Origin: Acidisphaera sp. S103
GTDB lineage: Bacteria > Pseudomonadota > Alphaproteobacteria > Acetobacterales > Acetobacteraceae
Direction of reading: 5' to 3'
Assembly (NCBI RefSeq): GCF_009765975.1
Contig: NZ_LMUJ01000064.1
Span: 4,659-68,658 of the forward strand
Length of the DNA: 64,000 nucleotides
Below, in pieces: positions 7,734 to 17,244 of this stretch; within the stretch, counting starts at the first letter, position 1, and the number at the start of each line of letters is the position of its first letter. The notes below the pieces were generated by a model. The model did not search any database, had not been told where the DNA came from, and saw nothing but the letters and a program-made list of their open reading frames with translations. Made by a program: the position numbers and the translations under genes.

Positions 7734-10700
7734 ATGAGCAAGACGATCGCGACCACCTACAGTTCGGGCGTCACGCTTTCGTCGGCCTCGTATGATCCCA
7801 CGACCATCACGTCCACGGGCCTGCTGCAACAGGGCCTGAATGTTCAGTACAGTGGCAACTGGCAGGTCCTGAACCAGGGGACGATCCAGGCGCCGTCGTC
7901 CTACGGCATCTACCTGCTTGGGGGCGGCACGGTCACCAACCAGACGAGCGCCACGATCGGCGGCAGCCAGGGCGGGATCGCCACCGAACACGCCGCCCTG
8001 ACCGTCATCAACGCCGGCAGCATCTATGCGTCCAACGGCGCCGGCATTTCCCTGTTCGCCGGCGGCAGCGTCACCAACCAGGCCGGCGGCACCATCACCG
8101 GCTACACCGGCATCCATGGCGGAGCAGCCGCGGCCGCCGCCGTCGTCAATGCCGGCGTCATCGCCACCTACATCCCCTTCGCCACCTCAGTATTTTCCAA
8201 CGCCGGTGTCTCCCTGCTCGACGGCGGCAGCGTCACCAACCAGGCCGGCGGCGTGATCCTCGGCTACCAGGGGATCTACGGCGGCCACGACGGTGCCCTG
8301 ACCGTGGTCAACGCCGGCACCATCGCCGCGGCCTACTTTCCCATAGAAGAGACCTACTACGGCAACGGCGTGTATCTGGGCCACGGCGGTACCGTCATCA
8401 ACCAGACCGGTGGGACCATCACCGGTGCCATCGGGATCGCCAGCAGCGGAGTCCCCGCGACGGTCGTGAACTACGGCGACATCACCGGAGTCATGAGCAC
8501 CGGCATCGACATGGGCGACGGCGGCAGCCTCACCAACCAGGTCAGCGGAGCCATCACCGGCGCTTTCGGCGTCGACTCCGTCGCCTACCTGGCCGTGGTG
8601 AACGCCGGGACCATCACCGGTACCGCCGCCGGCGGTATCAGTTTCTTAAACGGCGGCGGCGGCAGCGTCACCAACGAAGCCGGCGGCATCATCACCGGCA
8701 ACAACGGCATCGTCGGAACCGGCGCCACGACCGTGTTCAACGCCGGCAGCATCGGCAGCAACGGCTCGGGCGACGGCATCTACCTGGAGAACGGTGGCAG
8801 CGTCACCAACCAGGCCGGCGGCATCATCAGCGGCTATACCGGGGTCTACAGCGGGTCAGCCGCCGCCGTCGCCGTGGTCAACGCAGGCGTCATCGCCACC
8901 TATATCCCCTTCGCCATCTCAGTATTTTCCAACGCCGGCGTCTCCCTGCTCGACGGCGGCAGCGTCACCAACCAGGCCGGCGGCGTGATCGTCGGATACC
9001 AGGGAGTCTACGGCGGCCACCACGGCGCCCTGACCGTGATCAACGCAGGCACCATCGCCGCGGCCTACTTTCCCATAGAAGAGACCTACTACGGCGAAGG
9101 CGTGTACTTGGGCGATGGCGGCACCATCATCAACCTGGCCGGCGGCACCATCACCGGCAGCAATGGGATCGCCACCAGCGGAGTCTCCGCGACGGTCGTG
9201 AACTACGGCGACATCACCGGGATCATGAGCACCGGCATCGACATGGGCGCCGGCGGCAGCCTCACCAACCAGGCCAGCGGGGTCATCACCGGCTATTTCG
9301 GCGTCGACTCCGCTGCCTACCTGAACGTGGTGAACGCCGGGACCATCACCGGTACCTCCGGCGGCGGAATCAGTTTCCTCGCCGGTGGCGGCGGCAGCGT
9401 CACCAACGAAGCCGGCGGCATCATCACCGGCAACAACGGCATCGTCGGAACCGGCGCCACGACCGTGATCAACGCCGGCAGCATCGGCAGCAACGGCTCG
9501 GGCGACGGCATCTACCTCGAGAACGGTGGCAGCGTCACCAATCAGACGGGCGGAACGATCACCGGCTCCGACGCGATCGACGCCGAGGCGCAAAGCACCC
9601 TGATCAACGCCGGTTACATCGCTTCGACCGGCGCCAGCCAGACCGCTGTCGATCTGCAAGCCGGCGGCTACGTCCTCAACCAGACCAGCGGCGCGATCAC
9701 CGGCTATTCCGGCATCCAGGCCGATAACGCCCCGGCAACGGTCGTCAATTACGGCAGCATCACCGCCATCGGTTCGGGCGGCGACGGCGTCGCATTCTAT
9801 GCCGGCGGCACCGTCACCAACGCGGCGAGCGGCACCATCAGCGGCAGCGACGGCGTCTACGCCACCGCCCCGGTCGCCGTGGTCAATGCCGGCGACATCA
9901 CCGGATCCGTCCATTACGGCATCCAACTCACCGCCGGCGGCGTCATCACCAATCAGGCCGGCGGCTATATCGCCGGCTACGCCGGAATCTTTGCCGGCTC
10001 CGATCCAGCCACTATGGTCAATGCCGGCAGCATCGCCGGGATCGGGACCTACGGAAAAGGCATCGAACTCCAGGCTGGCGGCACCATCACCAACCAATAT
10101 GGCGGCACGGTTTCCGGCTTCACCGCGATCTACACCGGCGGCCCCGTCACCGTGGTGAACTACGGCGTCGTCGCCTCGACCGGCATGGATCGAGGCGGTG
10201 TCCAGGCGGTCGATGGCGGCGACGTCACCAATCAGGCCGGCGGCACCATCACCGGCTATAACGGGGTTTACGGCACCGCGCCGCTCTACGTGCTGAATGC
10301 CGGTGTCATATCCGCCGCCACGGCGTCCCCGCTGTACACCGGCGTCGACCTGGCCGCGGGCGGCACCGTCGTCAACCAGGCCGGCGGCACCATCACCGGC
10401 GGCAGCGGAGTTGACGGCGGCTACGGCGGCCCGCTGTATGTAAACAACAGCGGCAGCATCGTCGGGGTCTCCGGCGGTGGCATAGAAATTCTGGCCGGTG
10501 GCACCGTCGTCAACCAGGCCAGCGGTGTGATCGCCGGCTACGTGGGCATCGAGGCCGGCACGGTCGCCGTGACCGTGGTGAATTACGGCGTCGTCGAGGC
10601 CAGCTATTCCGTGGGCGTTTTCCTCGCCGGCGGCGGTGCCGTCACCAACGCAATCGGCGGCACCATCAGCGGAGCCGCCGGCGTCATCTCCCTCTACGGG

Positions 10701-13700
10701 GCCACGACCGTCGTCAACGACGGCACGATCGCCGGTTCCGAGGAAGGTGTCGCCCTGAATGCAGGCGGCGTCGTCACCAACCAGACCAACGGCATCATCA
10801 CCGGCTACGCCACCGCGATCGACGGCGAGGGCCCGGTCACCGTGGTGAATGCCGGGACCATCTACGCGAGCCAGACCTACTCTCGCGCAACGGGCATCTA
10901 CCTCGGTGGCGGCGGCACCATCACCAACCAGGCCGGCGGCACCATCACCGGTGCCAACGCGATCTACAGCGCACAATCCCACACGCTCACAGCGACCATC
11001 GTGAATGCCGGCACGATCGCGGGGAACTATTACGCCATCAATCTCGCCATGACCGGCGTCGTCACCAACCAGGCCGGCGGCATCATCGAGGGCTCCCGAG
11101 CGATCGGATCGCAACGTACCCTCACGGTGGTCAATGCCGGCACGATCGCCGGCTACGACGGCGCCATCGGCCTGCTGTCGGGCGGCACCGTCGTCAATCA
11201 GGCCACCGGCACCATCAGCGGGGCTGTCGGAGTCTACGGCGGCGGCCGCACCACCGTGGTCAACGCCGGCAGCATCCTGGGCGGTGCGGAAGGTGCGTTG
11301 CAGGGCGGCATCGCCCTGCTCGACGGCGGCATCGTCACCAACCAGACCGGTGGCTATATCACCGGCTATGATGGCGTCTACGGCGGTGAAAAACACACCG
11401 TAACGGTCATCAACGCCGGCAGCATCACCGGCGGTACAGCCGACCACTACGCGGGCGGCGTCGAACTCGTTGGCGGCGGCGCCGTCAGCAACGCGGCGAC
11501 CGGCACGATCACCGGCTACGACGGGGTCTACGGCGGCAAACCCGGCAGCCTGCTGGTCATCAATGCCGGCACCATCAGCGGTGTTGGCGGGACAAGCTAC
11601 GGCGTCGTCCTCAACGGCGGCGGTTACGTCACCAACCAGGCCGGCGGCGTCATCACCGGCTTCGACGGCATCATCTCCAACTACGCCGCCGCGACCGTCG
11701 TCAACGCCGGCACCGTCACGGCGGTCGGTTCGAAAGGCACCGGCGTCGTCATCGAAGACGGCGGCGCCGTCACCAATCAGGCCGGCGGCACCATCACCGG
11801 CAGCAACGGCGTTTACGGCAAATCCGTCCCGCTCACGGTGATCAACGCCGGCTCCATCTCGGGCTACAACCTGTACGGCGTCGCCCTGTTCGCCGGCGGG
11901 TCGCTCGACAACCAGGCCGGCGGCACCATCACCGGCCCGGCCGACGCGGTCTATGCCAACGGGCCGCTGACCGCGGTGAACGCCGGTCTCATCACCAGCT
12001 ACGGCGGTGGTGACGGCATCGAACTGAACGCCGGCGGCAGCGTCACCAATCAGAGCGGCGGCGTCATCGACGGGTACGACGCGATTTTCGCCATCACGGC
12101 CGCGGTGACGGTGGTCAATGCGGGCACCATCGATGCCAGCACCACCCCGCTGAACAGCGCGGCGGGCATCGGCGTTTACCTCGGCGCCGGCGGCGCCGTC
12201 ATCAACCAGGGCGGCGGCACGATCGCCGGAACCTACGGGGTTTATGCCAAGAACGTCGCGGCGACCGTGATCAACAGCGGCAGCATCGCCGGATACAGCC
12301 AGACCGGCGTCGTCTTCGCCGCCGGCGGCTATCTGACCAACCAGAGCGGCGGCACGATCACCGGCGCCACCGGCGTTTTCAACGGCGGCGCCCTGACCCT
12401 GGTGAACAGCGGTGCCATATTCGGCACCATCGGCGAAGCCCTCGACGTCTACGCAGGCGGCACAATCACCAACCTGAGCGGCGGCACGATCAGCAGCGAC
12501 GGCTCCGAGGTGATCTTCAGCGCCAACACCGCCGTCGCCATCACCAATGACGGCACCATTGCGACGTCCGGCATTGGTGATGAGGCGATCGCCCTCTTCG
12601 CGGGTGGCACCATCACCAACCTGGCCAGCGGCACGATCAGCGCCGGCGTCGAGGCCATCGTCAGCTTCGACACCGCCATCGCCGTAACCAATTACGGCCT
12701 CATCGCCGGCGGCCAGATTGGCGGCCAGGGCATCGCCCTGTTCGGGGGCGGCAGCATCACCAACCTGAGCGGGGGGACGATCACCGGCGGCCTCCAGGGT
12801 ATTGCCAGCTTCAGCGATCCCATGACCGTGTCGAATGCCGGTCTCATCACGTCCTACGACTATCGCGGCCAGGCGCTTTATTTCACCGGCGGCGGCAGCG
12901 TCACCAACCAAGCCGGCGGCACCGTCAGCGGTTATGGCGCCATCGTTGCTCTCGACACGGCGGTCGCCGTGGCGAATGCCGGCCGCATCGCGTCCTACGG
13001 CACCAATGCCAGGGCAATCTACTTCACCGCCGGCGGCAGCATCACCAACCAGGCCGGCGGCACCATCAGCGCTGCCTACGACGCGATCGTCGCCTTCAAT
13101 TCGGCTGTTCCCGTCGTGAACGCCGGCCTGATCGCGGCTTATGGGGCGAATGGCAAAGCCATCGACCTGGTCGAGGGCGGCAGCGTCACCAACCAGGCCG
13201 GCGGTACCATCAGCGGATTTTACGGCGTTTACGCCAAATACGGCTCGATCACAGTGGTCAACGCCGGCAGCATCGTGGCCAATACCGCGTCGGGGACCGC
13301 CATCAAACTGCTCAACGGCGGCAACGTCACCAACGTTTCGGGTGGCACAATCAGCGGCCATACCGGAATCCAGGCTAACGACAGCGGCATGACCGTGACG
13401 AACGCCGGCGTCATCATCGGCACCGGCGGCAACGCCGTGACGTTCGCCGCCGGCTACACCAACCGGCTGATCGTCGATCCCGGCGCCGCCTTTACCGGCA
13501 CGGTCAATGGCGGCAACGCCGTCGGCGCCGCCAAAGCCAGCACGCTCGAGCTGGCGTCCGCCGCCTCGGCCGGAACGCTGTCCGGCCTGGGCACGCAGTT
13601 CGTCGATTTCAGCCAGGTGGCGCTGGACGCCGGCGCCTACTGGGACCTGACCGGCACCAACACGCTGGCCGCCGACGCCACCCTGACCAATGACGGCACC

Positions 13701-15158
13701 CTGGCCCTGTCCAGCGCATACCTTCTGGACGACGGCGCGTTCATCAACAACGGCGCCCTCATCATCGATCCGTCCAGCGTCACGCTGGCCAGCCTGACCG
13801 GCACCGGCGATGTCACGATCGACACCGGCAGCACACTGAACGTGACGGGCGCGGTCGCATCCACCGAGACCATCGTCTTCTCCGGCACCAACGATCTCCT
13901 CGGTGCCAACCCCACCGCCTTCGCCGGCCAGATCGACGGCTTCACCTTCGGCGACACCATCCAGTTGGCCGGCGTCACCGATGGCACCACGGCCGAGATC
14001 GTCAACGGCAACACGTTGGAAATCGACCGCTCCGGCAATCCGCCCGTCTTCCTGACCCTCGATCCCAGCGTCAGCTACACCGGCGACACTTATGCCGTCA
14101 GCCCCACCGGCGCCGTCACCGAAACACCCTGTTTCGTGGCCGGAACCATGATCCGCACCGGCCGCGGCGACGTGCCGGTGGAACGCCTCGCCATCGGCGA
14201 CCACATCATCACCCTGTCCGGAGCGTCACGCCCGATAAGCTGGATCGGCCATCGCACGCTCGACCTGGCCCGCCACCCCGAACCACGCCGCGTCCAGCCG
14301 ATCGTCATCCGCACCGATGCCTTCGGCGAGGGCCTGCCCGCCCGCGACCTGTACCTGTCCCCCGAACACGCCGTGCTGCTGGATGGCGCGCTGGTGCCCG
14401 TCCGCCTGCTGGTCAACGGGACCAGCATCCAGCGCGACGAAACCCGCCGCCGGGTCACCTATTACCATGTCGAACTGGCAACCCACGACATCCTGCTGGC
14501 CGAGGCCCTGCCGGTCGAATCCTACCTGGAGACCGGCAACCGCGGCATGTTCGAGAACGCCGGCGCACCGCTGCTGCTGCACCCCGACCCGACCAACGAC
14601 CAGGCCCGCCGCGTCACCCGATCCTGCGCCCCGTTCATCGGCGATCCCGCGCGCATCGAGCCGCTGTGGCGCGCCTTGGCGGACCGAGCGGCGGCCAGCG
14701 GTTGGCCCCGAGCGGACACAACCCCAGCCACCGACGACCCTGCCCTGCACCTGTTCGTCGACGGCCGCCGCCTAGCCCCGATCGCCGTCATCCAAGGCAA
14801 ACACAGTTTCATCATCCCCACCGACGCTCGGCAGGTCCGCCTGCGCTCGCGCACCGCGATCCCGTCCGACACCACACCCTGGCTTGCCGACGACCGCCGC
14901 CTGGGCGTCCTGCTGCGCGGCCTGACCATCCAGGCAACGCCGATCCCGCTCGATCACCCGGGCTTGGGCACCGGCTGGTGGGCACCGGAGTGGCACGACC
15001 CAGAAACCCTGCGCCGCTGGACCAACGGCGACGCCGAACTGCCGCTGCTCCAGTCTGCGGACAGGCCATACCTGCTGGAGGTCGATATCGCCGCCACCCT
15101 GCCCTACCCGCTACCCGTCGCGGCCTCCGATCCGCCTTCGATCCGACGTTCCGCCTAG
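7734..15158 (+). CDS. Giant beta-helix repeat protein (2474 aa) with C-terminal Hint_2-type domain
   Basis: I start at 7734 because MSKT and the following 20 residues match the paralogue and AAGGA lies 7 bases upstream; the frame is open 34 codons further but without similarity. By eye about 39 copies of a GGxVTNQAGGxITG-type repeat fill residues 1 to about 1900. A bridge follows, then a Hint_2-like domain from C2133 (CFVAGTMIRT, IGDHIITLSG, ISWIGHRTL, SPEHAVLLDG). The tail keeps WTNGDAELP but is longer and more diverged than that of the first copy. There is no signal peptide or barrel. The repeats predict a very long fibre-like beta-helix. The gene alone makes up 12 percent of the window. 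Repeats 8061-9524 include a recent 732-bp duplication. Confidence 0.85.
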   Translation: MSKTIATTYSSGVTLSSASYDPTTITSTGLLQQGLNVQYSGNWQVLNQGTIQAPSSYGIYLLGGGTVTNQTSATIGGSQGGIATEHAALTVINAGSIYASNGAGISLFAGGSVTNQAGGTITGYTGIHGGAAAAAAVVNAGVIATYIPFATSVFSNAGVSLLDGGSVTNQAGGVILGYQGIYGGHDGALTVVNAGTIAAAYFPIEETYYGNGVYLGHGGTVINQTGGTITGAIGIASSGVPATVVNYGDITGVMSTGIDMGDGGSLTNQVSGAITGAFGVDSVAYLAVVNAGTITGTAAGGISFLNGGGGSVTNEAGGIITGNNGIVGTGATTVFNAGSIGSNGSGDGIYLENGGSVTNQAGGIISGYTGVYSGSAAAVAVVNAGVIATYIPFAISVFSNAGVSLLDGGSVTNQAGGVIVGYQGVYGGHHGALTVINAGTIAAAYFPIEETYYGEGVYLGDGGTIINLAGGTITGSNGIATSGVSATVVNYGDITGIMSTGIDMGAGGSLTNQASGVITGYFGVDSAAYLNVVNAGTITGTSGGGISFLAGGGGSVTNEAGGIITGNNGIVGTGATTVINAGSIGSNGSGDGIYLENGGSVTNQTGGTITGSDAIDAEAQSTLINAGYIASTGASQTAVDLQAGGYVLNQTSGAITGYSGIQADNAPATVVNYGSITAIGSGGDGVAFYAGGTVTNAASGTISGSDGVYATAPVAVVNAGDITGSVHYGIQLTAGGVITNQAGGYIAGYAGIFAGSDPATMVNAGSIAGIGTYGKGIELQAGGTITNQYGGTVSGFTAIYTGGPVTVVNYGVVASTGMDRGGVQAVDGGDVTNQAGGTITGYNGVYGTAPLYVLNAGVISAATASPLYTGVDLAAGGTVVNQAGGTITGGSGVDGGYGGPLYVNNSGSIVGVSGGGIEILAGGTVVNQASGVIAGYVGIEAGTVAVTVVNYGVVEASYSVGVFLAGGGAVTNAIGGTISGAAGVISLYGATTVVNDGTIAGSEEGVALNAGGVVTNQTNGIITGYATAIDGEGPVTVVNAGTIYASQTYSRATGIYLGGGGTITNQAGGTITGANAIYSAQSHTLTATIVNAGTIAGNYYAINLAMTGVVTNQAGGIIEGSRAIGSQRTLTVVNAGTIAGYDGAIGLLSGGTVVNQATGTISGAVGVYGGGRTTVVNAGSILGGAEGALQGGIALLDGGIVTNQTGGYITGYDGVYGGEKHTVTVINAGSITGGTADHYAGGVELVGGGAVSNAATGTITGYDGVYGGKPGSLLVINAGTISGVGGTSYGVVLNGGGYVTNQAGGVITGFDGIISNYAAATVVNAGTVTAVGSKGTGVVIEDGGAVTNQAGGTITGSNGVYGKSVPLTVINAGSISGYNLYGVALFAGGSLDNQAGGTITGPADAVYANGPLTAVNAGLITSYGGGDGIELNAGGSVTNQSGGVIDGYDAIFAITAAVTVVNAGTIDASTTPLNSAAGIGVYLGAGGAVINQGGGTIAGTYGVYAKNVAATVINSGSIAGYSQTGVVFAAGGYLTNQSGGTITGATGVFNGGALTLVNSGAIFGTIGEALDVYAGGTITNLSGGTISSDGSEVIFSANTAVAITNDGTIATSGIGDEAIALFAGGTITNLASGTISAGVEAIVSFDTAIAVTNYGLIAGGQIGGQGIALFGGGSITNLSGGTITGGLQGIASFSDPMTVSNAGLITSYDYRGQALYFTGGGSVTNQAGGTVSGYGAIVALDTAVAVANAGRIASYGTNARAIYFTAGGSITNQAGGTISAAYDAIVAFNSAVPVVNAGLIAAYGANGKAIDLVEGGSVTNQAGGTISGFYGVYAKYGSITVVNAGSIVANTASGTAIKLLNGGNVTNVSGGTISGHTGIQANDSGMTVTNAGVIIGTGGNAVTFAAGYTNRLIVDPGAAFTGTVNGGNAVGAAKASTLELASAASAGTLSGLGTQFVDFSQVALDAGAYWDLTGTNTLAADATLTNDGTLALSSAYLLDDGAFINNGALIIDPSSVTLASLTGTGDVTIDTGSTLNVTGAVASTETIVFSGTNDLLGANPTAFAGQIDGFTFGDTIQLAGVTDGTTAEIVNGNTLEIDRSGNPPVFLTLDPSVSYTGDTYAVSPTGAVTETPCFVAGTMIRTGRGDVPVERLAIGDHIITLSGASRPISWIGHRTLDLARHPEPRRVQPIVIRTDAFGEGLPARDLYLSPEHAVLLDGALVPVRLLVNGTSIQRDETRRRVTYYHVELATHDILLAEALPVESYLETGNRGMFENAGAPLLLHPDPTNDQARRVTRSCAPFIGDPARIEPLWRALADRAAASGWPRADTTPATDDPALHLFVDGRRLAPIAVIQGKHSFIIPTDARQVRLRSRTAIPSDTTPWLADDRRLGVLLRGLTIQATPIPLDHPGLGTGWWAPEWHDPETLRRWTNGDAELPLLQSADRPYLLEVDIAATLPYPLPVAASDPPSIRRSA
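8061..9524 (+). repeat. In-frame 732-bp tandem duplication inside the giant gene
   Basis: Three separate landmarks (CAGTATTTTCCAACGCC, CCATAGAAGAGACC and ACAACGGCATCGTCGG) recur at a spacing of exactly 732 bp (8191/8923, 8341/9073, 8701/9433). That equals 244 codons, or about five beta-helix repeats, so the reading frame is kept. The two units (8061-8792 and 8793-9524) are far more alike than other repeats of the protein, which marks a recent expansion. Confidence 0.85.
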
Positions 15159-15192
15159 GTGTTGAGGTCAGAATAAAACAGGACAAACGGGT

Positions 15193-15757
15193 TCAGATAT
15201 CGCCCCGGACAGCTCGCTGGATCCGGTCGAACACGTATTGTGCGCCGTCGATCGCAATAAACTGCGGCGTTGGGTCGAGCGCTGACGACCAGCTCCCGAA
15301 CCTGCCGCGGCTCTGCCCCAAATAGTCGTTACTATTCAGAATCGAATTGTCCCACGCCCATTCGACCTTTGACTCACTTGGACCTCTGGCAAGCGATCGA
15401 GGCTGAGTGCAATCAAATTGCCCCACGGCGCGGATCGGTCGATCAAAATTCAACGGTTGGTGACCGCATAACGTGCCTTCCCCCGTAACCAGGCATCGAG
15501 CGCAAAACGGCCGACGATGAAATACAATCCCATCAGCACGAACGGGATACCCCATAGGCGGAATATGAGCGGTGCGCTCGACCTGAACACATCTGCCTCC
15601 CAGAAGACAGCAAACCCGCCCCACAACAAACTGAATGGGATCAGAAACAAATCGCTGCCGTAAACAGCCAGCCCGTAGAAGGTCGGCCCGACCAGATGAT
15701 CCGTTCGCCTTCCAGAAGGGACCAACGGGCGTCACCCGCGTCTTTACCCGCATCCAT
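15193..15757 (-). pseudogene. Broken membrane protein gene with one nonsense and two frameshift lesions
   Basis: Pieces of one protein read in successive frames. It starts [32 protein letters not shown] (split here: MDAGKDAG, then ERIIWSGRP). A one-base loss near 15659 shifts into [20 protein letters not shown], with two hydrophobic segments ending YAVTNR. A TGA stands at 15450 where an arginine codon would continue into ILIDRSAP and LPEVQVSQRSNGRGTIRF. A second frameshift near 15350 leads to ALDPTPQFIAIDGAQYVF and QRAVRG. I recognise the layout of a small two-helix membrane protein with a PH-like C-terminal domain found in proteobacteria, but I am not sure of the family name. Three independent lesions make sequencing error unlikely. 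Confidence 0.7.
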
Positions 15758-15943
15758 GCTGTCTATCCCCGCCCTGCTTAACGGTTTCGCATCAATCATC
15801 CATATGATGAAAGACCCTATGGTACAACGACTTGAGGGGAATGGCTCTGGTGAGATGTCCCGTGCCTTCGACGGCTGACCCGAGCGAAGCGTGCCACGAT
15901 TCAGTCCGGGCATTCGACCAGAGAGCCGATGAAGCAAGCCGCA

Positions 15944-16321
15944 TTACCGCATCGCAATGATACCGCGATGCAACGCAAGTTCGTACGAAGACGGCCCGAA
16001 TCCAGGATGCCGATCTCGCATTTCCTTGTAGATTTCCTCCCGTTTCTTATCAGTCCAATGCCTCTCGCCAAAGTATCCCTCGTCAGCATGCAACGCATTG
16101 GCTTTACGTTTCACAGTCTCGACTTCGCTTGGTACCAATCCGCTGATAGTTTTCTCCAGATCAATTAGTTCCTCCCGTAGCATGCGACATCGTCTGTTGA
16201 AGTCGGCAACAACATAGGCAGCGTCTAACGCTGAACCGGCACGTGCATTCTCGATCACGCGACTGCGCTCAATGGAAGACGGTAACTCGCTACCCACCAA
16301 ACTCACCCCATCTTCTATCAA
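15944..16321 (-). CDS. Hypothetical protein, 125 aa
   Basis: I do not recognise this family. The 125-residue product is charged and mostly helical in appearance, with a possible coiled coil at about residues 40-75 (heptad-like leucines around RMLREELIDLEKTISGL) and no membrane segment or signal peptide. Base composition is noticeably less GC-rich than in neighbouring genes, as in the adjoining pseudogene, which suggests acquired DNA. Overlapping frames on the other strand look less protein-like. There is no operon partner. Confidence 0.45.
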   Translation of the reverse strand: MIEDGVSLVGSELPSSIERSRVIENARAGSALDAAYVVADFNRRCRMLREELIDLEKTISGLVPSEVETVKRKANALHADEGYFGERHWTDKKREEIYKEMRDRHPGFGPSSYELALHRGIIAMR

Positions 16322-16656
16322 CAGAACATGGGAGATAGATCACAATCACCCTCCAATGTCATGCGCCTGAGGCGAATGGGGCGCGGCACGCCGACCACTG
16401 ATGGCCACAGGCGCAAGAGAACGATGCGCGGTAATGGTTGGAATAACTCCCCACGGGTCTCACGCTTGAATTAGCGTTGATACGGGCCACGATACCATCG
16501 GCTTCCCGGCCGCAAAAACGCTGTGATGAATTGAAACCACCTGCGGCTCGGCAATGACACGCACCGATCGGGCGGGATCGCCTCTCACCCCCCTTCTTGC
16601 CCCATCGTCGCGCCCGCCGCACACTCCAAGGGTCTCAACCCCATGGGAGGGAAACC
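16322..16656. other. Intergenic region, no gene seen
   Basis: The 335 bp between the hypothetical gene and the NIPSNAP gene have short open frames without family similarity. The only recognisable element is the purine-rich GGGAGGGAAACC ribosome binding site just before 16657. Composition is intermediate between the AT-richer strip on the left and the GC-rich genes on the right. Confidence 0.4.
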
Positions 16657-16983
16657 ATGCTCTACGAACTGCGGATCTATGAATGCGTCCCCGGCAAACT
16701 GCCGGACCTGAACAAGCGCTTTAGCACCATCACCCTGAAAATCTGGGAGAAACACGGCATCAAGCAGGCCGGCTTCTGGACCACGGTGATCGGCGAGTCG
16801 AACATGACGCTGTACTACATGCTGGCCTGGGAATCCCTCGCCGACCGCGAGAAGAAGTGGAATGCCTTCCAGGCCGACCCGGAATGGCACGCCGCGCGCG
16901 CCAAGACCGAGGAAAACGGCGCCATCGTTGCCAAGGTTACCAACTACATCCTCGGCCCGACCCCGTACTCTTCCGTCAAGTAA
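16657..16983 (+). CDS. NIPSNAP family protein
   Basis: This 108-residue protein begins MLYELRIYECVPGKLPDL and contains the conserved hydrophobic and tryptophan pattern of the NIPSNAP ferredoxin-like fold (YYMLAWESLADRE and FQADPEWHAARAK). The family is typically about 100-110 residues and is often found beside catabolic enzymes; no reaction is established. I start at 16657 rather than 60 bases upstream because GGGAGGG lies at ideal spacing and the added residues have no similarity. A perfect stem-loop follows the stop by 5 bases, so it is probably monocistronic. Confidence 0.88.
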   Translation: MLYELRIYECVPGKLPDLNKRFSTITLKIWEKHGIKQAGFWTTVIGESNMTLYYMLAWESLADREKKWNAFQADPEWHAARAKTEENGAIVAKVTNYILGPTPYSSVK

Positions 16984-16988
16984 CCCAC

Positions 16989-17022
16989 ACGCGGCATGGG
17001 GGCCCCTGCCCCCATGCCGCGT
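16989..17022 (+). terminator. Strong intrinsic hairpin after the NIPSNAP gene
   Basis: ACGCGGCATGGGGGC and its exact reverse complement form a 15-bp stem closing a CCCT loop, 5 bases after the NIPSNAP stop. There is no run of T, so it may act as a terminator of the weak-tail type or as an mRNA 3' stabiliser. Confidence 0.65.
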
Positions 17023-17070
17023 GCTGGACGGCCCCGGGCGGGTTCCGCGTGATGAAACTGGGGTAATCCC

Positions 17071-17244
17071 ATGAGCGCTTACATCGCCCCTTTGCGTAAG
17101 GACGTCACCAGCGAGTTCGGTGTCGCGTTCCCGGATTTTCCGGGGTGTGTGACCGCGGGCTGGTCGTTGGAAGAGGCCCGGCGCATGGCCACCGAAGCCC
17201 ACGCCGATAAAATGGAGCCCGAGCATGCCTGCGATCGATGGTGA
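17071..17244 (+). pseudogene. Truncated HicB-like antitoxin remnant
   Basis: A 57-codon frame starts MSAYIAPLRKD and contains FGVAFPDFPGCVTAG and LEEARRMATEAH, the hallmark N-terminal half of the HicB antitoxin fold (partial RNase H-like). HicB proteins are normally 100-140 residues with a C-terminal DNA-binding domain, which is absent. No HicA toxin frame lies upstream. The end of the frame overlaps the start of the amidohydrolase gene at 17225, so the insertion or deletion that truncated it joined it directly to that gene. It may now act only as a translated leader for the next gene. Confidence 0.6.

Noticed and set aside
8919-14204. 1761-codon open frame antisense to the giant beta-helix gene
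   Set aside because: It consists of low-complexity Ala/Gly/Asp/Val repeats mirroring the sense repeats. GC-rich repetitive codons without stop complements explain it; no domain or ribosome site is seen.
7734-15158. Repeat array considered as a CRISPR-like locus
   Set aside because: The repeats are in-frame coding repeats of variable sequence and spacing, with no constant repeat/unique spacer pattern.
16984-17070. HicA toxin upstream of the HicB stub
   Set aside because: The 87 bp hold a terminator hairpin and no frame with HicA motifs.
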